A stretch of 64,000 nt of DNA. It comes from Polynucleobacter sp. GWA2_45_21. Lineage in GTDB: Bacteria; Pseudomonadota; Gammaproteobacteria; Burkholderiales; Burkholderiaceae. The notes beneath the pieces are model-generated. The model was not told the DNA's origin, searched no databases, and saw only the letters and a program-made list of their open reading frames with translations. Each line of letters starts with the position of its first letter. Within the stretch, counting starts at the first letter, position 1. Of the stretch, positions 31,057-42,584 are shown in pieces. The translations under genes and the position numbers were made by a program. The stretch covers positions 496,001-560,000 of the forward strand of contig NZ_MHZG01000001.1 in NCBI RefSeq assembly GCF_001830325.1. Direction: 5' to 3'.

Positions 31057-31773
31057 ATGAATCATCACAACCTCATTCCATGTTTTTTACTGGCTGCCGG
31101 TCGTGGCGAGCGTATGCGTCCGCTAACGGATGAATTACCTAAACCGCTGCTCACCATCAAAAATAAGTCCTTGCTTGCCTGGCATTTGGAAGCTTTAAGT
31201 GCAGCAGGCCTAAAAGAGGTTGTCATCAATCATGCTTGGCTTGGCAAAAAGATTGAGGAAGCTCTAGGAAATGGCAGTCAATTTGATCTAAATATCACCT
31301 ACTCCCCAGAAATTAGCGCCCTCGAAACTGCTGGGGGCATTCGCAAAGCACTCCCTTTGCTGAACCCCAGCGATTATTTCTTGGTGATTAATGGGGATGT
31401 TTTTAGCCCAAAGCTGCCAATTCAGGGACTTTTGGATCAAGTTTCTGCCTTACGCAGCATGCCAAATCAGCCTTTGGCCCATCTGTTGATGGTTCCAAAC
31501 CCAATTCAACATCCTGAGGGGGACTTTTATCTGAAAGACTCCAAAGTGACTAATGAACCACTAGATGGAGCTGAAAAACTCACCTTTTCCGGCATTGGGC
31601 TTTATCACCGAGATCTCTTCAAAGAGTTAGAGTTAAATGTACCTACCAAATTAGCCCCACTCCTCAGGGAGGCTATGGCCAAAAATCGAGTGTCCGGTGA
31701 AAAATATGCCGGTCCGTGGCACGATGTAGGTACACCTCAACGATTACAAGATCTCAATGCAGCGCATGAATAA
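31057..31773 (+). CDS. murU: N-acetylmuramate alpha-1-phosphate uridylyltransferase
   Basis: FLLAAGRGERMRPLTDELPKPLLTI; next to amgK. Confidence 0.9.
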   Translation: MNHHNLIPCFLLAAGRGERMRPLTDELPKPLLTIKNKSLLAWHLEALSAAGLKEVVINHAWLGKKIEEALGNGSQFDLNITYSPEISALETAGGIRKALPLLNPSDYFLVINGDVFSPKLPIQGLLDQVSALRSMPNQPLAHLLMVPNPIQHPEGDFYLKDSKVTNEPLDGAEKLTFSGIGLYHRDLFKELELNVPTKLAPLLREAMAKNRVSGEKYAGPWHDVGTPQRLQDLNAAHE

Positions 31774-33136
31774 GTCTAATATTTACCAACAACGCCGAGT
31801 TGAACTCGCAAAGCTGATCTGTGCAAAAACTGGTGGGGGCATTGCCATCATTACTACGGCACCTGAGACTGCCCGCAATCGAGATAGCGAATTTCCTTAT
31901 CGTCACGACAGTGATTTTTTCTACCTCACTGGTTTTGAAGAGCCGGGTGCAACGCTCGTATTAAAGATTGCTGGATCAACATCACAACCAAAGCTGGAAT
32001 CACATCTTTTTTGCAGACCTAAAGATGCGGAGCGTGAAATTTGGGATGGCATTCGTTTGGGACCAGAAGCTGCGCCATCGATCTTGGGTGTGGAATACGC
32101 CCATAGCAATCATGAGCTCGATAAAAAACTGGGTGAGTTATTAGCAGATCAAGATGCCGTCTATATTCGCCTCTCAGAAAGCGCTGAAACAGATCGTCGC
32201 TTACGTCATTGGATGAAACAAGTACGGGCCCAAGCACGTGCTGGTGTGAACCCACCATCTGAGTTTCATGATGTAGAGAGTTTAATTCATGAAATGCGTC
32301 TCTTTAAAGATGCTCATGAAATCGATGTCATGCGTCGCGCTGCCCAAATTTCTGCACGCGCCCATATTCGTGCCATGCAAACCTGCAAACCCGGTATGCG
32401 TGAATACCATCTCGAAGCAGAACTGCTTCATCAGTTCCGCTATAGCGGTGCGCAAAGCGTTGCGTATAACAGCATCGTTGCTGGTGGTGCCAACTCTTGC
32501 ATCCTACATTACCGCGCTGGCGATACTGAACTGCGCAGCGGTGAACTCTGCTTGATTGATGCGGGCTGCGAACTAGATGGCTATGCTTCCGACATTACCC
32601 GCACATTCCCAGTGAACGGTAAGTTCACTGGGCCGCAACGCGCTCTGTATGACATCACACTAGCTTCACAAGAAGCTGCCATTGCAGCAACAAAGCCAGG
32701 CAATACATTTATGCAGCCACATGAGGCAGCATTAAAGGTGCTCACTCAAGGCCTGCTTGATGAGAAGCTTCTCAAGCTTGCAGAAGTAGGTTCTTTAGAT
32801 AATGCAATTGAGACTGGCGCCTATCGTCGCTTCTATATGCACCGCACCTCGCACTGGTTGGGCATGGATGTGCACGATGTTGGTTCGTATCGCGAGCCAC
32901 TTGGCACATCTACAGATTCCACTGAAAAACCATGGCGCCACCTTAAGTCTGGCATGGTCCTCACCATTGAGCCAGGTTTATATATTCGTCCAGCAGATGA
33001 TGTAGATGAGCGCTTCTGGAATATTGGCATCCGCATTGAGGATGATGCGGTAGTGAATGATTCTGGATGTGAATTAATTTCTCGCGGCGTACCAGTCAAG
33101 GCCGATGAGATTGAAGCGCTAATGAAGAATCATTAA
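31757..33136 (+). CDS. pepP: Xaa-Pro aminopeptidase P
   Basis: M24B family: SDFFYLTGFEEPGA, CLIDAGCELDGYASDITRTFPVNGKF, HWLGMDVHDVG. Confidence 0.95.
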   Translation: MQRMNKSNIYQQRRVELAKLICAKTGGGIAIITTAPETARNRDSEFPYRHDSDFFYLTGFEEPGATLVLKIAGSTSQPKLESHLFCRPKDAEREIWDGIRLGPEAAPSILGVEYAHSNHELDKKLGELLADQDAVYIRLSESAETDRRLRHWMKQVRAQARAGVNPPSEFHDVESLIHEMRLFKDAHEIDVMRRAAQISARAHIRAMQTCKPGMREYHLEAELLHQFRYSGAQSVAYNSIVAGGANSCILHYRAGDTELRSGELCLIDAGCELDGYASDITRTFPVNGKFTGPQRALYDITLASQEAAIAATKPGNTFMQPHEAALKVLTQGLLDEKLLKLAEVGSLDNAIETGAYRRFYMHRTSHWLGMDVHDVGSYREPLGTSTDSTEKPWRHLKSGMVLTIEPGLYIRPADDVDERFWNIGIRIEDDAVVNDSGCELISRGVPVKADEIEALMKNH

Positions 33137-33146
33137 GTTACTAAGC

Positions 33147-34316
33147 ATGTCAGCAAAGAACTTCGATATTTTGATTCAAGGTGGCGGGCCAGTTGGCTTA
33201 GCCTGTGCAGCATGGTGCTTGCAAAAATTTCCAGAAGCTAAGATTGTCTTGCTCGATCGCAACCCTATTGATGATGCTGATTTAGCTGCTGCCGATAGCA
33301 GAGGAATAGCCTTATCGCACGGCAGCAAATTATTGCTAGACACCATTGATGCGTGGCCTACGGAGTGCGCAGATATTCATCGAGTGCACGTATCACAAGC
33401 AGGTCGCTTTGGTCGTGCCCTGATGACTCGCGAAGAACTTGGAGAGGATGCATTAGGTCACATCATTCGCTATCGCGATATTCATCTCACACTGCGTCAG
33501 GCTTTAAGAGTCATTCAAACAAAGAGTCCCAATTTTGTTTGGGAGCACATCAATACCAACAAAGGTGCCGATACCGATACTTCACATATTCAAGCCAAAT
33601 GCGTAGTGCATGCTGAAGGTGGTTTATTTAAAACCCAGGATTGGGTGGAATCCGGTAGAGACTACGAGCAATCCGCCTTAGTTGGCTTAGTCGAGGTTGA
33701 GAATGCATCGCCCCATCAAGCATGGGAGCGATTTACTTCTGAAGGACCTTTGGCAGTTTTGCCAAGTCACTATGGCCCCAACATTCTCAATTTGGTTTGG
33801 TGTGGAACGCCAAGCTCTTCGCAAGCGCGTCTTGCTTTAAGTGATACTGATTTCCTGAAAAGCCTGCAAGCCGAGTTTGGTTCACGTATTGGTCAGTTCC
33901 TCAAAATCCATGATCGCCGCCTTTATGAGTTGGGACTTAATTACCGCAAAGAAATTAGTCAGGGTAATGAAGTTTGGATTGGCAATGCCGCCCAGACTTT
34001 GCATCCTGTTGCAGGACAGGGTCTAAACCTTGGATTGAGGGACGCCTACCTCTTGGCCGAAAAACTCAGCATCCTGTTCTCTAAGCCTGAAGATCAAAAA
34101 ACTGCACCAGCGATTGAGGCAACATTGCAGGACTATGCCCAAAGCCGTAAGGCGGATCGGTCAGCAACCATAGGCTTAACTGACTTCATGGCTCGAATCT
34201 TCACCTCCAAGCTATTCCCTATTGTGATCGGTCGTGGATTGGCTTTATCGACCCTCCAATGGCTCCCACCAATCAAGACAGCCTTAGCTCGCCAGATGAT
34301 GTTTGGTAGGCGCTAA
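33147..34316 (+). CDS. ubiH: UbiH/UbiF-family FAD-dependent monooxygenase
   Basis: ILIQGGGPVGLACA; GNAAQTLHPVAGQGLNLGLRDAYLLAE. Confidence 0.87.
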   Translation: MSAKNFDILIQGGGPVGLACAAWCLQKFPEAKIVLLDRNPIDDADLAAADSRGIALSHGSKLLLDTIDAWPTECADIHRVHVSQAGRFGRALMTREELGEDALGHIIRYRDIHLTLRQALRVIQTKSPNFVWEHINTNKGADTDTSHIQAKCVVHAEGGLFKTQDWVESGRDYEQSALVGLVEVENASPHQAWERFTSEGPLAVLPSHYGPNILNLVWCGTPSSSQARLALSDTDFLKSLQAEFGSRIGQFLKIHDRRLYELGLNYRKEISQGNEVWIGNAAQTLHPVAGQGLNLGLRDAYLLAEKLSILFSKPEDQKTAPAIEATLQDYAQSRKADRSATIGLTDFMARIFTSKLFPIVIGRGLALSTLQWLPPIKTALARQMMFGRR

Positions 34317-34354
34317 GAGGCTGAAACAGCCCTCAAAATTCAAGCATTCCTCAT

Positions 34355-34416
34355 TTGATCTAAATCACAGAATCTGCCTATTTTTTAGGCAGATTGAGGC
34401 TGACTTGTGCTAAAGT
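34355..34416 (+). promoter_or_regulatory. candidate dusB-fis promoter region: FNR/CRP-like half-consensus dyad plus 10-bp palindrome
   Basis: TTGATctaaATCAC (34355-34368); AATCTGCCTA-ttttt-TAGGCAGATT (34371-34395); extended -10 TGCTAAAGT. Confidence 0.4.
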
Positions 34417-34465
34417 GACACCCTTTCCCCAGCACTAGAAGCCCTCCAGAACGCATCCAAAACCC

Positions 34466-35482
34466 ATGAAGATTGGCCCGCACCTTCTCGCAAATAGATT
34501 ATTTGTTGCCCCAATGGCAGGGGTAACGGATCGCCCTTTTCGCCAGCTTTGCAAAAAGCTTGGTGCCGGCTATGCCGTGTCTGAAATGATTGCCTCTAAC
34601 GCATTGCTGTGGAAGAGTGAAAAAACCCAGCGTCGCGCTAATCACCAAGGTGAATTTAAGCCGATTGCAGTCCAGATTGCTGGAGCTGATCCCAAGATGA
34701 TGGCTGCAGCTGCCAAGCTTAATGTCGATCATGGCGCCCAGATTATCGATATCAATATGGGTTGTCCAGCCAAAAAAGTGTGCAATGTTGCAGCCGGTTC
34801 TGCGCTATTGAGAGACGAACCTCTAGTGCAGCAAATCTTGGAAGCTGTAGTTCAGGCTGTAGGCATAGGATCTGACGCAGTACCAGTGACCTTAAAGATT
34901 AGGACAGGTTGGGACCGCGAACATAAAAATGCAATTGATATTGCACGTCTTGCTGAGAAATCTGGCATCTCCATGTTGACCGTTCATGGTCGCACGAGAG
35001 CTGACCTGTATCACGGCGAAGCTGAGTACGAAACCATTGCCGCCGTGAAGAATAGTGTTGCCATTCCGGTGGTTGCTAATGGTGATATCACTACCCCAGA
35101 AAAAGCCCAATTTGTTTTAAAAGAAACTGGTGCTGATGCCATCATGATTGGCCGTGCCGCTCAAGGGCGTCCCTGGATTTTTCGTGAGATTCATCACTAC
35201 CTGGAAACTGGCGGCAAGTTACCTACACCGCAGATCAATGAGATTCAAGAGATCATGAATGCCCATCTGATTGATCACTACGAGTTCTATGGCGAATATG
35301 TCGGCTTGCGTACAGCGCGCAAGCATATTGGTTGGTACTGCAAGGGATTGCGTGACTCCCATGCCTTCCGCCAAAGAATGAATACCGCCGATGATTGCAA
35401 AACCCAATTACAGATGGTGAATGATTTTTTCAATGAAATGAAATCCCATTCTGATCGTTTGTTGTTTTTAGAAGCAGCCTAA
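34466..35482 (+). CDS. dusB: tRNA-dihydrouridine synthase B
   Basis: APMAGVTDRPFRQL, DINMGCPAKKVCNVAAGSALL; upstream of fis. Confidence 0.97.
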   Translation: MKIGPHLLANRLFVAPMAGVTDRPFRQLCKKLGAGYAVSEMIASNALLWKSEKTQRRANHQGEFKPIAVQIAGADPKMMAAAAKLNVDHGAQIIDINMGCPAKKVCNVAAGSALLRDEPLVQQILEAVVQAVGIGSDAVPVTLKIRTGWDREHKNAIDIARLAEKSGISMLTVHGRTRADLYHGEAEYETIAAVKNSVAIPVVANGDITTPEKAQFVLKETGADAIMIGRAAQGRPWIFREIHHYLETGGKLPTPQINEIQEIMNAHLIDHYEFYGEYVGLRTARKHIGWYCKGLRDSHAFRQRMNTADDCKTQLQMVNDFFNEMKSHSDRLLFLEAA

Positions 35483-35510
35483 ATTTAGTTTTTAGTTATT
35501 TAATTTATCC

Positions 35511-35750
35511 ATGACCACTAAGCACCCCATCACTGAATGTATTGAGACCCAACTCCAAGGCTATTTGGATGATCTCAAAGGAACGCCCCCATCTGACTTG
35601 TACCAAATGGTTCTCGCAGTAGTTGAAAAGCCGATGCTCGAACTAGTGATGCAGCACGCAAAGCAGAATCAATCCTTGGCTGCCCAATACCTTGGTATCA
35701 ACCGCAACACACTGCATAAGAAGTTAGTTGAACACCAACTCCTGAAATAA
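35511..35750 (+). CDS. fis: DNA-binding protein Fis
   Basis: 79 aa; HAKQNQSLAAQYLGINRNTLHKKL helix-turn-helix. Confidence 0.95.
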   Translation: MTTKHPITECIETQLQGYLDDLKGTPPSDLYQMVLAVVEKPMLELVMQHAKQNQSLAAQYLGINRNTLHKKLVEHQLLK

Positions 35751-35798
35751 GCCCAACCCTATTTGCAAATTCTTGATTAATTAAACCTTCTGAAAAAT

Positions 35799-37379
35799 AT
35801 GATCCGCACAGCCCTACTCTCTGTTTCCGATAAAAATGGCATTGTGCCGTTCGCTAAAGCCCTTCATGAGCAAGGTGTCAAGCTGATCTCTACAGGTGGC
35901 ACAGCAAAACTCTTAGCTGAAAATAATTTGCCTGTAGTGGAGGTATCTTCACTCACTAAGTTTCCAGAGATGTTGGATGGCCGCGTGAAGACATTGCATC
36001 CCATGGTTCATGGTGGCTTATTGGCTCGCCGGGACTTCCCTGAGCATATGGCCGCTTTAAAAGAGCATGGCATCGATACGATCGACATGCTCGTGATTAA
36101 CCTCTATCCATTTAATGAGACGGTTGCTAAAGCGGATTGCTCATTTGAAGATGCGGTTGAGAATATCGATATTGGTGGACCGGCAATGTTGCGTGCTGCC
36201 GCTAAGAACCATCAAGATGTGACCGTACTCATTTCTCCAGAAGATTACGCACCCGTACTTGAAGAAATGAAAGCCAATAAGAACGTGGTTTCTTATAAGA
36301 CCAATTTGGGTCTAGCTAAAAAAGTATTTGCCCACACAGCGCAATACGATGGCGCAATTGCAAATTATCTATCTGCATTAGGTGATGACCTCGATCACAA
36401 GAAGCGTTCTGCTTATCCAGAAACCTTGCATCTTGCCTTTGAAAAGGTACAAGAGATGCGCTATGGTGAAAATCCACACCAATCAGCTGCCTTCTACAAA
36501 GATATCTACCCAGTTGATGGCGCACTTGCCAATTACAAACAATTACAAGGTAAAGAACTTTCTTATAACAACATTGCCGATGCTGACTCCGCCTGGGAAT
36601 GCGTCAAGAGCTTTACTGGCAATGCTGGCGGTGCTGCAGCGTGCGTCATCATCAAACACGCAAATCCTTGCGGCGTAGCTGTTGCTGCTAATGGTCTAGA
36701 GGCTTATCAAAAGGCATTCAAAACAGATCCGAGCTCAGCATTTGGCGGAATTATTGCCCTCAATGTGCCATGTGATGGCGCTGTTGCTGAAGCGATTTCC
36801 AAGCAGTTTGTAGAAGTATTGATTGCACCTAGTTTTAGCGATGAAGCAAAGGCTATCTTTGCTGCCAAACAAAATGTACGTCTCTTAGAAATTCCTCTAG
36901 GTACTGCATTTAATACTTTTGACTTTAAACGTGTTGGCGGTGGTTTATTAGTTCAATCTCCTGATGCGAAGAACGTCCTTGAGAACGAAATGCGTGTTGT
37001 CAGCAAGCGCCTCCCAACCCCAAGCGAAATGCACGACATGATGTTTGCATGGCGTGTTGCCAAGTTCGTCAAATCCAATGCGATTGTGTATTGCGCTAAT
37101 GGCATGACCCTAGGCATTGGCGCTGGCCAAATGAGCCGCGTAGACTCTGCACGTATGGCAAGCATTAAAGCTGAAAACGCAGGCTTAAGCCTCAAAGGTT
37201 CTGCGGTAGCAAGCGATGCCTTCTTCCCATTCCGTGATGGTTTGGATGTCGTTGTGAATGGTGGTGCAAGCTGCGCAATCCAGCCGGGCGGCAGCATGCG
37301 TGATGATGAAATCATTGCGGCTGCTAATGAGCATGGCATCGCCATGATCTTCACTGGCACGCGTCACTTCCGTCATTAA
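35799..37379 (+). CDS. purH: AICAR formyltransferase / IMP cyclohydrolase
   Basis: [49 protein letters not shown]. Confidence 0.99.
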   Translation: MIRTALLSVSDKNGIVPFAKALHEQGVKLISTGGTAKLLAENNLPVVEVSSLTKFPEMLDGRVKTLHPMVHGGLLARRDFPEHMAALKEHGIDTIDMLVINLYPFNETVAKADCSFEDAVENIDIGGPAMLRAAAKNHQDVTVLISPEDYAPVLEEMKANKNVVSYKTNLGLAKKVFAHTAQYDGAIANYLSALGDDLDHKKRSAYPETLHLAFEKVQEMRYGENPHQSAAFYKDIYPVDGALANYKQLQGKELSYNNIADADSAWECVKSFTGNAGGAAACVIIKHANPCGVAVAANGLEAYQKAFKTDPSSAFGGIIALNVPCDGAVAEAISKQFVEVLIAPSFSDEAKAIFAAKQNVRLLEIPLGTAFNTFDFKRVGGGLLVQSPDAKNVLENEMRVVSKRLPTPSEMHDMMFAWRVAKFVKSNAIVYCANGMTLGIGAGQMSRVDSARMASIKAENAGLSLKGSAVASDAFFPFRDGLDVVVNGGASCAIQPGGSMRDDEIIAAANEHGIAMIFTGTRHFRH

Positions 37380-37402
37380 ACAAGGCAAATAACAAGTCAC
37401 CC

Positions 37403-37924
37403 ATGCGCTGGATAGGAATCGACCCTGGTCTACGAACAACGGGTTTTGGTGTCATTGATGTTGATGGCCAAAAACTGAGCTACGTAGCCTCTGGGACGAT
37501 TGAAAGCGGTGATCCAGACCAAGGCCTTCCTGTGAGATTGGGGATCCTGTACGCCGGTATTAAAGAAGTTCTAGAGACCTACCAACCAGAACAGGCGGCT
37601 ATCGAAGAAGTATTTCTGAACGTCAATCCTCGTTCTACCCTGATGCTGGGTCAGGCCCGAGGTGCAGTGATCGCAGCCCTCGTATCCGACAAACTCCCTG
37701 TTGCAGAGTTCAGTGCACTCAGAGTAAAGCAGTCCATCGTAGGAACAGGTAGAGCCACCAAGCCTCAAGTTCAGGAAATGGTGAAGCGATTACTGCGTCT
37801 AAGCCGTGCCCCTGGAACCGATGCGGCCGATGCCTTAGGGGTAGCGATTTGCGCTGCGCATCATGCCCAGATTCCGAAAGCAATTACTGCTGCTCTTGCA
37901 CCCAAAAAGACTAGCAAGAAATAA
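37403..37924 (+). CDS. ruvC: Holliday junction resolvase RuvC
   Basis: [42 protein letters not shown]. Confidence 0.99.
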   Translation: MRWIGIDPGLRTTGFGVIDVDGQKLSYVASGTIESGDPDQGLPVRLGILYAGIKEVLETYQPEQAAIEEVFLNVNPRSTLMLGQARGAVIAALVSDKLPVAEFSALRVKQSIVGTGRATKPQVQEMVKRLLRLSRAPGTDAADALGVAICAAHHAQIPKAITAALAPKKTSKK

Positions 37925-37950
37925 CAATACAAACAGGTTAAGATCTTTAC

Positions 37951-38535
37951 ATGATTGGTCGCATACAAGGCATTCTCGTTTCAGTTCATCCACCCCGTCT
38001 CTTGGTCGATTGCCAAGGCGTTGGCTATGAGATCGATGTGCCAATGAGCACTTTGTATCAACTGCCAGAGACCAATCAAAAAATTACGCTTCTCACCCAC
38101 TTTCAGGTGCGGGAAGATGCGCAGCAACTCTTTGGCTTTGCTACAGAAACAGAGCGCGCAGCTTTTAGACAACTGATCAAGATTAGCGGTGTTGGTTCAC
38201 GCACTGCCCTTGCCGTACTTTCTGGCATGAGTGTCAATGAATTGGCTCAAGCCATTGCTATGCAAGAAGCAGGGCGCCTGACTCAAGTCCCCGGCATTGG
38301 CAAAAAGACTGCTGAACGCCTTTGCCTTGAGCTCAAAGGTAAGTTGGCTCCAGATTTAGGAATTGTTGGTGGCAAGCCCCAAGCAATTGAGGCAAGCAGT
38401 GAAGTATTACAGGCCCTCTTGGCGCTGGGTTATTCAGAAAAAGAAGCGCATCTTGCCCTCAAACAAATACCGCCTGATACCACTGTGTCCGATGGTATCC
38501 GCATGGGTCTCAAATACCTCTCGAAGTCTTCATAA
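37951..38535 (+). CDS. ruvA: Holliday junction DNA helicase subunit RuvA
   Basis: [27 protein letters not shown]. Confidence 0.99.
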   Translation: MIGRIQGILVSVHPPRLLVDCQGVGYEIDVPMSTLYQLPETNQKITLLTHFQVREDAQQLFGFATETERAAFRQLIKISGVGSRTALAVLSGMSVNELAQAIAMQEAGRLTQVPGIGKKTAERLCLELKGKLAPDLGIVGGKPQAIEASSEVLQALLALGYSEKEAHLALKQIPPDTTVSDGIRMGLKYLSKSS

Positions 38536-38566
38536 CTAGTCACCCAAACACCACTACACTTGCAGT

Positions 38567-39637
38567 ATGGCAATCCACACAGAAGACCTCAGCTCAATTC
38601 CAGAAGATTTACCGGAAGGTAATGACCGCATCGTTAGCGGTGCAGCCGGAAACTCGGAAGCCGTCTTCGAAAGAGCCTTGCGCCCAAAACAGCTTGATGA
38701 GTATGTTGGCCAAACTAAGGCACGCGCCCAATTAGAAATTTTCATTACTGCGACAAGAGCAAGGCAAGAAGCTCTAGATCACGTTCTTTTGTTTGGCCCC
38801 CCAGGCCTTGGTAAAACTACCCTAGCCCACATCATTGCCAGAGAGCTTGGTGTGAACTTGCGCCAAACTAGCGGCCCTGTTCTGGATAGACCTGGTGATC
38901 TTGCTGCATTGCTGACCAATTTAGAAGCAAATGATGTGCTCTTTATTGACGAGATTCATCGCCTCTCTCCAGTAGTGGAGGAGATTCTGTATCCCGCACT
39001 AGAGGACTACAGCCTAGACATCATGATTGGCGAAGGCCCTGCAGCACGTAGCGTCAAGATTGATCTCAAGCCATTTACTTTGATTGGCGCGACTACTCGT
39101 GCTGGCATGCTCACCAATCCTCTACGTGATCGCTTTGGCATTGTGGCAAGACTGGAGTTCTACACCACTGAAGAGCTCACCAAAATCATTACACGCTCCG
39201 CCAGCTTACTAAAGGCCGATATTGACCCAGAGGGATCGATTGAGATTGCAAAGCGTGCTAGAGGCACTCCACGTATCGCCAATCGCCTATTACGTCGCGT
39301 ACGTGACTATGCTGAAGTCAAAGGCACTGGTACGATTACCAAAGATATGGCCGATGCAGCATTGAAGATGCTCGATGTCGATCCAAGTGGTTTTGATGTG
39401 ATGGACCGTAAATTACTAGAAGCCATCTTGCATAAGTTTGATGGTGGCCCTGTAGGTATTGATAACTTGGCCGCAGCAATTGGTGAAGAGCGTGACACCA
39501 TTGAGGATGTCTTAGAACCCTACTTGATTCAACAAGGCTACTTGCAAAGAACCTCGCGTGGCCGAGTAGCAACTCGTCAGGCTTATGAGCACTTTGGCCT
39601 CACCCCGCCTAGCGGCTCTGCTAGCCTCGATATTTGA
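38567..39637 (+). CDS. ruvB: Holliday junction ATPase RuvB
   Basis: [40 protein letters not shown]. Confidence 0.99.
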   Translation: MAIHTEDLSSIPEDLPEGNDRIVSGAAGNSEAVFERALRPKQLDEYVGQTKARAQLEIFITATRARQEALDHVLLFGPPGLGKTTLAHIIARELGVNLRQTSGPVLDRPGDLAALLTNLEANDVLFIDEIHRLSPVVEEILYPALEDYSLDIMIGEGPAARSVKIDLKPFTLIGATTRAGMLTNPLRDRFGIVARLEFYTTEELTKIITRSASLLKADIDPEGSIEIAKRARGTPRIANRLLRRVRDYAEVKGTGTITKDMADAALKMLDVDPSGFDVMDRKLLEAILHKFDGGPVGIDNLAAAIGEERDTIEDVLEPYLIQQGYLQRTSRGRVATRQAYEHFGLTPPSGSASLDI

Positions 39638-39640
39638 GAT

Positions 39641-40873
39641 TTAGCTCAGCGTAACCTTGGCAAACTTACGCTTGCCAACCTGAACAACATAAGTACCCGC
39701 ATCAACCTTTAACTGTTTATCGGTAACTGTTGCGCCATCAACTTTCACGCCGTTTTGCTCGATGTTGCGCATCGCTTCAGACGTAGATGGCGCCAAACCT
39801 GCAGCCTTCAAAAGGCTAGCAATTCCCATTGGGGCACCAGAAAGAGTTACTTCCGGGATGTCGTCCGGAATCCCGCCTTTAGCGCGGTGATTAAAGTCTT
39901 CTAATGCTTTTTCTGCAGCAGCTTGAGAATGAAAGCGTGCAACGATTTCTTGTGCGAGTAGCACTTTGCAATCTTTTGGATTTCTGCCGGCAGCCACCTC
40001 TTGCTTCATTAAATCAATTTCAGCCATGGGGCGGAATGAGAGCAAGGTGAAGTAATCCCACATTAATTCATCGGAGATGCTCAATAGCTTGCCAAACATC
40101 TCGCCAGCAGGCTCGCTGATGCCAATGTAATTGCCTTTGGACTTACTCATCTTGTCTACGCCATCCAAACCAACGAGGAGAGGCATAGTCAAAATACATT
40201 GCGGCTCTTGGCCATACTCACGTTGGAGCTCGCGCCCAACTAAGAGATTAAATTTCTGATCCGTACCACCAAGCTCCAAGTCGCTCTTCAAGGCAACAGA
40301 ATCATAGCCCTGCATCAATGGATATAAGAACTCATGTACAGAGATGGGCACGCCGCTACGGTAGCGCTTAGTAAAGTCATCACGCTCTAGCATTTGGGCA
40401 ACGGTATATCGAGCTGCCAGCTGAATCATGCCGCGTGCACCTAGAGGGTCGCACCACTCGCTGTTGTAGCGCACCTCAGTTTTAGCAGGATCCAGCACCA
40501 TACTCGCTTGACGATAGTAGGTCTCCGCGTTCACAGCAATCTCTTCAGCGGTCAGCGGTGGACGTGTTGCATTACGTCCAGAGGGGTCACCGATCATGCT
40601 GGTGAAGTCGCCAATCAAGAAAATCACAGTGTGACCTAAATCTTGTAACTGACGTAACTTGTTCAAAACAACGGTATGGCCCAAATGAATATCAGGCGCA
40701 GTTGGATCTAAACCCAACTTAATACGCAAAGGCGTACCTGTCGCCTGGCTCTTAGCCAACTTCTGAATCCAATCTGCCTCGACCAATAACTCATCACAAC
40801 CCCTCTTGGTTACTTCAAGGGCTGCAAAAACTTCAGGAGTCAGTGGGTATTTTTGTTCTGGTTTAGCCGTCAT
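39641..40873 (-). CDS. tyrS: tyrosyl-tRNA synthetase
   Basis: [36 protein letters not shown]4 C-terminus. Confidence 0.98.
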   Translation of the reverse strand: MTAKPEQKYPLTPEVFAALEVTKRGCDELLVEADWIQKLAKSQATGTPLRIKLGLDPTAPDIHLGHTVVLNKLRQLQDLGHTVIFLIGDFTSMIGDPSGRNATRPPLTAEEIAVNAETYYRQASMVLDPAKTEVRYNSEWCDPLGARGMIQLAARYTVAQMLERDDFTKRYRSGVPISVHEFLYPLMQGYDSVALKSDLELGGTDQKFNLLVGRELQREYGQEPQCILTMPLLVGLDGVDKMSKSKGNYIGISEPAGEMFGKLLSISDELMWDYFTLLSFRPMAEIDLMKQEVAAGRNPKDCKVLLAQEIVARFHSQAAAEKALEDFNHRAKGGIPDDIPEVTLSGAPMGIASLLKAAGLAPSTSEAMRNIEQNGVKVDGATVTDKQLKVDAGTYVVQVGKRKFAKVTLS

Positions 40874-40974
40874 GCTGATTGGGTTAGCTTAGTGACTTAC
40901 TTAGTCGGTTAAATTAGTATTTAGATTGCTAAAGCATAATTGTCGCATTCCTGAGAATAAAGCCCTGATACTGC

Positions 40975-42105
40975 ATGAATAAGCCTCAATCTCTCTATAT
41001 TGGCCTGATGTCTGGCACTAGCCTGGATGGGATCGATGCCGTGCTGGCAAAGATTGAAGCCTCCGGTCAGACCTCCCTTTTGGACTCCGCAAGCATTGCC
41101 TTTAGCCCTGAATTACGCAAAGCCCTACTGGATCTCCAGACCCCCGGGCCAAACGAGATTCACCGGGAAAATCAGGCTGCTAATGCCTTAGCAGTAGCCT
41201 ATGCGGATGCAGTCAAGCAATTACTAAGTCAGGCCAAGCTGTCTTCAGCAGATATCAGCGCGATTGGCGCCCACGGTCAGACTATTCGTCACCAAGCTGA
41301 TCTTGCTCATCACCTTGCCTATACCCATCAAACTCTCAATCCAGCGCTTCTGGCAGAGTTGACCGGAATTGATGTCATCGCGGACTTTAGAAGTCGCGAC
41401 TTAGCAGCAGGTGGTCATGGTGCGCCTCTAGTGCCAGCCTTTCATGCCCAACAGTTCGCTACAGATAAAAATATCGCTGTACTCAACCTTGGCGGTATTG
41501 CTAACCTGACCCTATTACCCAAAGATGGTGAAGTAAAAGGATTTGATTGCGGGCCCGGCAATATGCTGATGGATGCTTGGATTGCAGATCAGCAAGGTCA
41601 TGCTTTTGATGAGAACGGTACTTGGGCATCACAAGGCAAAGTCAATCAAGCGCTGTTATCAAGAATGCTGACAGATTCATTTTTCGCAAAAGCGCCACCA
41701 AAGAGTACAGGGCGTGATGACTTTCATCTAGAGTGGTTGCAAAAGCAAGTTGGCTCAGACAACATTAATGCAGAAGATGTTCAAGCCACACTATTGCAAT
41801 TAACTGTGGACTCAGCCTTGCAAGCTTTAGAGCGCTATGCCCCGCAAACCCAGACACTGATTATCTGTGGTGGTGGTGCACGTAATAGCGCACTTCTCAA
41901 TTTATTTAAATCCAGAGCTGAAATCTTATTTAAAAACACACTAGAGATTGTGACCAGCGATGCGCTCGGCATTGATCCACAGCTAGTGGAAGGTCTTGCA
42001 TTCGCATGGCTTGCTTGGGCCCACAAAGAAAAACGGCCAGCGAATTTGCCAGCCGTTACGGGAGCGAGGGGTCCTAGAATTCTAGGCGCTTGCTATCCTG
42101 CGTAA
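40975..42105 (+). CDS. anmK: anhydro-N-acetylmuramic acid kinase
   Basis: GLMSGTSLDGIDAVL; GAHGQTIRH; NLGGIANLTLLP; GFDCGPGNMLMD. Confidence 0.97.
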   Translation: MNKPQSLYIGLMSGTSLDGIDAVLAKIEASGQTSLLDSASIAFSPELRKALLDLQTPGPNEIHRENQAANALAVAYADAVKQLLSQAKLSSADISAIGAHGQTIRHQADLAHHLAYTHQTLNPALLAELTGIDVIADFRSRDLAAGGHGAPLVPAFHAQQFATDKNIAVLNLGGIANLTLLPKDGEVKGFDCGPGNMLMDAWIADQQGHAFDENGTWASQGKVNQALLSRMLTDSFFAKAPPKSTGRDDFHLEWLQKQVGSDNINAEDVQATLLQLTVDSALQALERYAPQTQTLIICGGGARNSALLNLFKSRAEILFKNTLEIVTSDALGIDPQLVEGLAFAWLAWAHKEKRPANLPAVTGARGPRILGACYPA

Positions 42106-42123
42106 ATAAATTGCTTTCTCTCT

Positions 42124-42501
42124 TTAAGCAGAGAAAGAAGATCCGCAACCACAAGTAGTTTGGGCATTTGGATTTTTGATTACGAACTGTGATCCGTTGA
42201 TGTCTTCTTTGTAATCAATCTCAGCACCAACTAAATATTGGAAGCTCATCGAGTCAACCAACAAAGTGACGCCATTCTTTTCAAAAAGTGTGTCATCTTC
42301 ATTCACAGCATCATCAAATGTGAAGCCATACTGAAATCCTGAGCAACCACCGCCTTGAACAAACACGCGCAGTTTTAATTCAGGATTGCCTTCTTCAGCA
42401 ATCAAGTCGGCCACTTTTGCAGCAGCGCTATCCGTAAACACCAATGGAACTGGTGGCTCGGCTAAATCTTGTGCAGTGTCTTGCGTAGCTAATTGGGTCA
42501 T
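42124..42501 (-). CDS. erpA: iron-sulfur cluster insertion protein ErpA
   Basis: [17 protein letters not shown]-terminal [11 protein letters not shown]. Confidence 0.96.
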   Translation of the reverse strand: MTQLATQDTAQDLAEPPVPLVFTDSAAAKVADLIAEEGNPELKLRVFVQGGGCSGFQYGFTFDDAVNEDDTLFEKNGVTLLVDSMSFQYLVGAEIDYKEDINGSQFVIKNPNAQTTCGCGSSFSA

Positions 42502-42584
42502 GATTTACTCCTAATTCAAAAGGCAATGGTTCATTTTAGGCTTTTAATTCCAAGTGTGCTGAAGGGTCTTTCCAGCACCCTCAG

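Noticed and set aside
42105-42125. CTTTCTCT-ctttaagc-AGAGAAAG inverted repeat between anmK and erpA, as terminator
   Set aside because: No clear T-tract on either strand and it overlaps the erpA stop codon; left unannotated
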